Positions 4,581 to 7,700 of a DNA stretch of 7,700 nucleotides are shown here, in pieces. Source of the stretch: an uncultured Rhodospirillaceae bacterium (GTDB taxonomy: Bacteria; Pseudomonadota; Alphaproteobacteria; CAAGCB01; CAG-977); NCBI GenBank assembly GCA_900553035.1, contig USCC01000097.1, forward strand, positions 1-7,700, in the 5' to 3' direction. Every line of letters starts with the position of its first letter. The first letter of the stretch is position 1. The translations under genes were made by a program, and so were the position numbers. A model generated the notes under the pieces. It was not told the origin of the DNA, searched no databases, and was given only the letters and a program-made list of their open reading frames with translations.

Positions 4581-7004
4581 ATGGATACTTCAGTTGAAAA
4601 GAAGATCTATCCTTTGCTGTCGCTGCGGGACATTGTTGTCTTTCCGCATATGATTGTGCCGCTTTTCGTCGGACGCGAAAAGTCTGTCCGCGCTTTGGAT
4701 AAAGCGATGAACGGCGATCGGCGCATCATTCTGGCGACGCAGAAGGATGCCTCTGTAGATGATCCGAAAGCCGAGGACATGTATTCCATCGGCACATTGG
4801 GGTCAATTGTACAGCTGCTGCGTTTGCCGGACGGGACTGTGAAAGCCCTTGTCGAAGGTCTGGAACGTGTGAAAATTACGGCGTATGAGGAAAATCCCGA
4901 GTTTTTCGAGGTCTCGACGGAGGCTGTCAGGGAAGATGAATCCGAGAAAAAGGACGAACTGCAGGCTTTTATGCGTTCCGTTATGTCCCAGTTCGAGGAA
5001 TACGTCCGTCTGAACAAGAAAATTCCGCCGGAAATTCTGCTGTCTATCGCTCAGGTTGACGACCCGTCGAAACTGGCGGACATTATTGCATCCCATCTGT
5101 CCCTGAAGATTTCGGAACGTCAGGAGCTTCTGGAAGCGAAAAATGTTTTCGCGCGTCTGGAAAAGCTGTACGGGCTGATGGAAGCTGAGATGGGCGTGCT
5201 ACAGGTCGAAAAGAAAATCCGCCGCCGTGTCAAGCGGCAGATGGAAAAGTCTCAGCGCGACTATTATCTGAACGAGCAGATGAAGGCCATTCAGAAGGAA
5301 CTGGGCGATGAGGACGGTTCCGCGGAACTTGACGAGCTGGCCGAACAGATTGAAAAGAAACATATGTCGGCCGAAGCGAAGGAAAAAGCGCACGTTGAAT
5401 TGAAAAAACTGCGCCGTATGAGCCCGATGTCTTCGGAAGCGACGGTCATCCGGAATTATCTGGACTGGTTGCTGGCTCTGCCGTGGGGCAAGAAGGCAAA
5501 AATCCAGACGGATCTCGTCCGCGCGAAAAAGATATTGGACGAGGATCATTATGGTCTGGAAAAGGTCAAAGAACGCATCATTGAATATCTGGCGGTTCAG
5601 AAGAAAACGAAATCGGTCAAAGGGCCTATTTTGTGTCTGGTCGGTCCTCCGGGCGTCGGCAAGACGTCTCTGGGACAGTCGATTGCCCGTGCGACGGGAC
5701 GGAAATTTGTCCGGGCGTCTTTGGGCGGCATGAGGGATGAAGCGGAAATCCGCGGTCATCGCCGGACGTATGTCGGGGCGATGCCGGGTAAAATCATCCA
5801 GAGTATGAAAAAGGTCAAAACCCGTAATCCGCTGTTCCTGCTGGATGAAATCGACAAGCTGGGAGCAGACTGGCGCGGAGATCCGTCTTCGGCGTTGCTG
5901 GAGGTTCTGGATCCGGCTCAGAACGGGACGTTCAACGATCATTACCTGGAAGTCGATTACGATCTGTCCGATGTGATGTTTATTACAACGGCGAACTCTT
6001 TGAAAATGCCGCGTCCTTTGCTTGATCGTATGGAAATCATCCATGTCGCGGGCTATACCGAAGATGAAAAGGTCGAAATCGCCCGGCGTCATCTGATCAA
6101 AAAGCAGCGTGAGGCGGCCGGCCTTGGGGAAAAGGAATGGTCGATTTCGGACGATGCTCTGAGGTCGCTGATCCGCCGCTACACCCGGGAATCGGGCGTT
6201 CGCAGTCTGGACAGGGCTTTGGCCGGTCTGGCGCGGAAGGCGACAAAGGAGCTGATGCTCGGCAAAAAGAAGACGGTCGCCGTGACGGAACGCAACCTGA
6301 AAAAATATGCCGGTGTGCCGGTGTATACATACGGTGTGGCCGAAAAACAGGATCAGATCGGTGTCACGACGGGGCTGGCTTGGACCGAAGTCGGCGGGGA
6401 AATCCTGTCGATTGAGGCGATCATGATGCCCGGACACGGCCACACGACGCAGACGGGGCAGCTGGGGGATGTAATGAAGGAATCCATTGCGGCGGCGCGT
6501 TCATTCGTCCGTTCTCATGCGGTTGCCTTCGGTATCCGGCCGACGCTGTTTGACAAGAGGGACATCCACATTCATGTTCCCGAAGGAGCTACGCCGAAGG
6601 ACGGGCCGTCCGCCGGTATTGCGATGTGTACTTCCCTGGTCTCGGCCATGACGGGCATTCCGGTTTCAAAAGATGTTGCCATGACGGGAGAAATCACTCT
6701 TTTGGGGCGTGTCTTGCCGATCGGCGGCCTGAAGGAAAAGCTTCTGGCGGCATTGCGGGCCGGTATAAAAACGGTGCTTATTCCGAAAGATAATGAAAAG
6801 GATCTGGAGGAAATTCCGGACAATGTCAAAAAGGGAATGGAAATCATTCCCGTTTCGACGGCGGAAGAAGTTCTGAAACGTGCGCTGGTTCGTCCTCTGA
6901 TTCCCATTGAATGGGATGAGGATGAAGAGGAAGCCAAGGCCGAGGCGAAGAAGATCAAAGCCGAAGCCGAGGTTGAAACGGACAGTCTGACACGGTGTCA
7001 TTAA
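4581..7004 (+). CDS. lon: ATP-dependent protease Lon
   Basis: An 807-residue cytoplasmic AAA+ serine protease that degrades misfolded and short-lived regulatory proteins. The N-terminal LON domain begins with YPLLSLRDIVVFPHMIVPLF (about 10-29). A coiled helical region rich in Lys and Glu precedes the ATPase. Walker A GPPGVGKT is at 355-362 (E. coli 356-363) and Walker B has Asp422-Glu423 in LLDEID. The C-terminal peptidase has the catalytic Ser677 in PKDGPSAG and Lys720 in GGLKEK. The 43-residue spacing equals that of E. coli Ser679/Lys722. I prefer the start at 4581 to the one at 4563 for its Shine-Dalgarno and because related proteins begin near this point. After the family's usual end (RPLIPIEW) there is a charged tail of about 30 residues (DEDEEEAKAEAKKIKAEAEV, ending LTRCH). 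It follows clpX and precedes an HU gene, a conserved order. Confidence 0.99.
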   Translation: MDTSVEKKIYPLLSLRDIVVFPHMIVPLFVGREKSVRALDKAMNGDRRIILATQKDASVDDPKAEDMYSIGTLGSIVQLLRLPDGTVKALVEGLERVKITAYEENPEFFEVSTEAVREDESEKKDELQAFMRSVMSQFEEYVRLNKKIPPEILLSIAQVDDPSKLADIIASHLSLKISERQELLEAKNVFARLEKLYGLMEAEMGVLQVEKKIRRRVKRQMEKSQRDYYLNEQMKAIQKELGDEDGSAELDELAEQIEKKHMSAEAKEKAHVELKKLRRMSPMSSEATVIRNYLDWLLALPWGKKAKIQTDLVRAKKILDEDHYGLEKVKERIIEYLAVQKKTKSVKGPILCLVGPPGVGKTSLGQSIARATGRKFVRASLGGMRDEAEIRGHRRTYVGAMPGKIIQSMKKVKTRNPLFLLDEIDKLGADWRGDPSSALLEVLDPAQNGTFNDHYLEVDYDLSDVMFITTANSLKMPRPLLDRMEIIHVAGYTEDEKVEIARRHLIKKQREAAGLGEKEWSISDDALRSLIRRYTRESGVRSLDRALAGLARKATKELMLGKKKTVAVTERNLKKYAGVPVYTYGVAEKQDQIGVTTGLAWTEVGGEILSIEAIMMPGHGHTTQTGQLGDVMKESIAAARSFVRSHAVAFGIRPTLFDKRDIHIHVPEGATPKDGPSAGIAMCTSLVSAMTGIPVSKDVAMTGEITLLGRVLPIGGLKEKLLAALRAGIKTVLIPKDNEKDLEEIPDNVKKGMEIIPVSTAEEVLKRALVRPLIPIEWDEDEEEAKAEAKKIKAEAEVETDSLTRCH

Positions 7005-7022
7005 GGAAGCGATTTTACGCAG

Positions 7023-7053
7023 AAAAGGGAAAGTCCGCGGACTTTCCCTTTTT
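7023..7053 (+). terminator. Rho-independent terminator after lon
   Basis: A perfect 30-base palindrome (7023-7052): AAAAGGGAAAGTC pairs with GACTTTCCCTTTT around the loop CGCG, followed by further T. It lies 18 bases after the lon stop. The flanking A and T runs let it act in both directions. Confidence 0.92.
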
Positions 7054-7139
7054 CGATTCGGTTTTTTCTGTCCTTCTTTTCGCGCAATTTTTAATAGAGC
7101 AGAAGCTTTTCCTTTGTCAGATTGAGGGGGAAATAGCTG

Positions 7140-7173
7140 AAAAAAAGGAAAAAAGTGCAAAAAAACATCAAAA
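7140..7173. promoter_or_regulatory. Phased A-tracts upstream of the HU promoter (candidate curved DNA or UP element)
   Basis: Four A runs occur at 7140-7146, 7149-7154, 7159-7165 and 7170-7173, with centres about 8.5, 10.5 and 9.5 bases apart, close to one helical turn. They end 15 bases before the -35 box of the HU promoter. Such phasing is known to bend DNA and to aid RNA polymerase binding; the role here is inferred. The 7054-7139 part of this spacer shows nothing else I can support. Confidence 0.4.
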
Positions 7174-7188
7174 GTCGTTCATCTTTCA

Positions 7189-7218
7189 TTGACTAGAGGA
7201 AGCTTCGCGTTTTAGACT
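7189..7218 (+). promoter_or_regulatory. Candidate sigma-70 promoter for the HU gene
   Basis: TTGACT (7189-7194, five of six matches to TTGACA) is followed after 18 bases by TAGACT (7213-7218). A second -10-like box, TATGAT (7224-7229), lies downstream without a clear -35. A start near 7225 would leave a leader of about 58 bases. Confidence 0.55.
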
Positions 7219-7267
7219 TTCCCTATGATTCGTGATGAATCTTAATGTTGTTTTTAATTTTATTGAG

Positions 7268-7273
7268 AGGGAG
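7268..7273 (+). promoter_or_regulatory. Ribosome binding site deciding the HU start
   Basis: AGGGAG (7268-7273) is nine bases before GTG 7283. This supports GTG over the in-frame ATGs at 7232 and 7235, which lack a Shine-Dalgarno and would add residues not found in HU. Confidence 0.75.
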
Positions 7274-7282
7274 TCCTCAACC

Positions 7283-7555
7283 GTGAATAAGAACGATCTC
7301 GTAGCTGAAGTTGCTAAAAATACCGGCCTTTCGAAAACAGATGCCGGCAAAGCCGTCGACGCTTTTCTGAATGCCGTTACCGGCGCTCTGAAAAAGAATG
7401 ACGAAGTCCGTCTGGTTGGTTTTGGCACATTCAGCGTTGCCGAACGTGCTGCGACAGAAGGTCGTAACCCGCGTACGGGTGCCAAGATTAACATTCCGGC
7501 ATCCAAGCAGCCGAAATTCAAGGCTGGCAAGGGCTTGAAAGACGCCGTCAACTAA
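7283..7555 (+). CDS. hupB: DNA-binding protein HU (beta type)
   Basis: A 90-residue nucleoid protein that forms dimers and bends DNA without strong sequence preference. It is read from GTG, so it begins MNKNDLVAEVAKNTGLSKTD, the canonical HU N-terminus, and has exactly the family length. GFGTF is at 46-50. The DNA-intercalating arm carries RNPRTG at 61-66 with the tip proline Pro63, and the protein ends FKAGKGLKDAVN. An in-frame upstream extension to ATG 7232 would add 17 atypical residues and has no Shine-Dalgarno. HU downstream of lon is a conserved proteobacterial arrangement, which is the basis for the hupB symbol. It is separated from lon by a terminator and has its own promoter and terminator, so it is an independent unit, as expected for a very abundant protein. 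Confidence 0.98.
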   Translation: MNKNDLVAEVAKNTGLSKTDAGKAVDAFLNAVTGALKKNDEVRLVGFGTFSVAERAATEGRNPRTGAKINIPASKQPKFKAGKGLKDAVN

Positions 7556-7584
7556 TAATTTCCGGTTGACGCTTACTGTTAAGG

Positions 7585-7620
7585 CAGGCGGTTTGCTACA
7601 GAAGCAGGCCGTCTGTTTTT
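7585..7620 (+). terminator. Rho-independent terminator after the HU gene
   Basis: A 13-base-pair stem: CAGGCGGTTTGCT (7585-7597) pairs with AGCAGGCCGTCTG (7603-7615), including three G-U pairs, around the loop ACAGA. Five T follow. It lies 29 bases after the HU stop. Confidence 0.88.
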
Positions 7621-7634
7621 ATATGAAAAGGCGC

Positions 7635-7663
7635 TTGCGTTTCGCCGGTGAATCAGATATAAC
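7635..7663 (+). promoter_or_regulatory. Promoter for the downstream tRNA
   Basis: TTGCGT (7635-7640) and TATAAC (7658-7663) have ideal 17-base spacing. The predicted start is near 7670, about nine bases before the tRNA. Confidence 0.65.
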
Positions 7664-7678
7664 GCTTTTACTTCGTAC

Positions 7679-7700
7679 GGGCGATTAGCTCAGTTGGTAG
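7679..7700 (+). tRNA. tRNA, 5' part only, probably tRNA-Val; cut by the window end
   Basis: GGGCGAT (acceptor), TA, GCTC (D stem) and AGTTGGTAG (D loop) are the first 22 bases of a tRNA. The GGGCGATTAGCTCAG start is typical of bacterial tRNA-Val. The anticodon lies beyond the window, so the amino acid is inferred. Confidence 0.75.

Noticed and set aside
5199..6443. Long open frame on the minus strand (414 codons) inside lon
   Set aside because: It lies wholly antisense to the intact lon coding sequence. Its protein is rich in Arg, Gln, Phe and Asp with no recognisable domain, as expected from the complement of a codon-biased gene.
6995..7192. 65-codon + strand open frame across the end of lon and its terminator
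   Set aside because: It overlaps the lon end, reads through the palindromic terminator and the A-tracts, and its composition (Phe, Lys, Gln runs) reflects those elements rather than a protein.
7232..7282. N-terminal extension of HU from the ATG at 7232
   Set aside because: It has no Shine-Dalgarno and would add 17 residues unlike any HU. GTG 7283 gives the exact 90-residue family length with a good AGGGAG site.

Overview
The window is a chromosomal segment from a proteobacterium, most likely an alphaproteobacterium. It carries the conserved proteostasis block tRNA-Leu, tig, clpP, clpX, lon and an HU gene, followed by a tRNA, all on the + strand. The protein sequences read as alphaproteobacterial: a trigger factor with an added Lys/Ala tail, a 424-residue ClpX, and a Lon that starts near a YPLLSLRDIVVFPHM-type motif. 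Base composition is close to balanced. A NrdD-like glycyl-radical segment at the left edge would fit an organism, or a phage of one, that can live without oxygen. An anaerobic gut lineage is possible, but this is inference only.

Left region (1-512): three tightly overlapping small + strand genes that look like the end of a phage-type module. The first is a 55-residue protein (or C-terminal end) matching the glycyl-radical tail of class III ribonucleotide reductase. The second is a small protein with one N-terminal membrane anchor and a charged helix. The third is a small lipoprotein with an LLSGC lipobox that starts inside the second gene in another frame. The last two have the architecture of an Rz/Rz1-like spanin pair. 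The block ends in a strong hairpin that can also terminate the facing tRNA-Thr gene.

tRNA region (514-875): a minus-strand tRNA-Thr(UGU) with its 3' end toward the phage-like genes, then a + strand tRNA-Leu(UAG) just upstream of tig. Promoter-like elements lie before both. The tRNA-Thr fold has two non-pairing positions. Its position makes it a candidate phage attachment site.

Core region (932-7053): trigger factor catches nascent chains at the ribosome. ClpX unfolds and ClpP degrades tagged or misfolded proteins. Lon is a second ATP-dependent protease. Strong hairpins end tig and lon. Gaps between clpP, clpX and lon carry candidate promoters, so the genes may be partly independent; the one before lon resembles a heat-shock sigma-32 site.

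Right region (7054-7700): a 230-base spacer with four roughly helically phased A-tracts upstream of a good promoter, then a 90-residue HU protein starting at GTG, a strong terminator, and a well-formed promoter driving a tRNA cut off by the window end (GGGCGAT 5' end, probably tRNA-Val). I see no CRISPR array, insertion sequence or obviously unknown large system. The most unusual part is the small phage-like cassette at the left.
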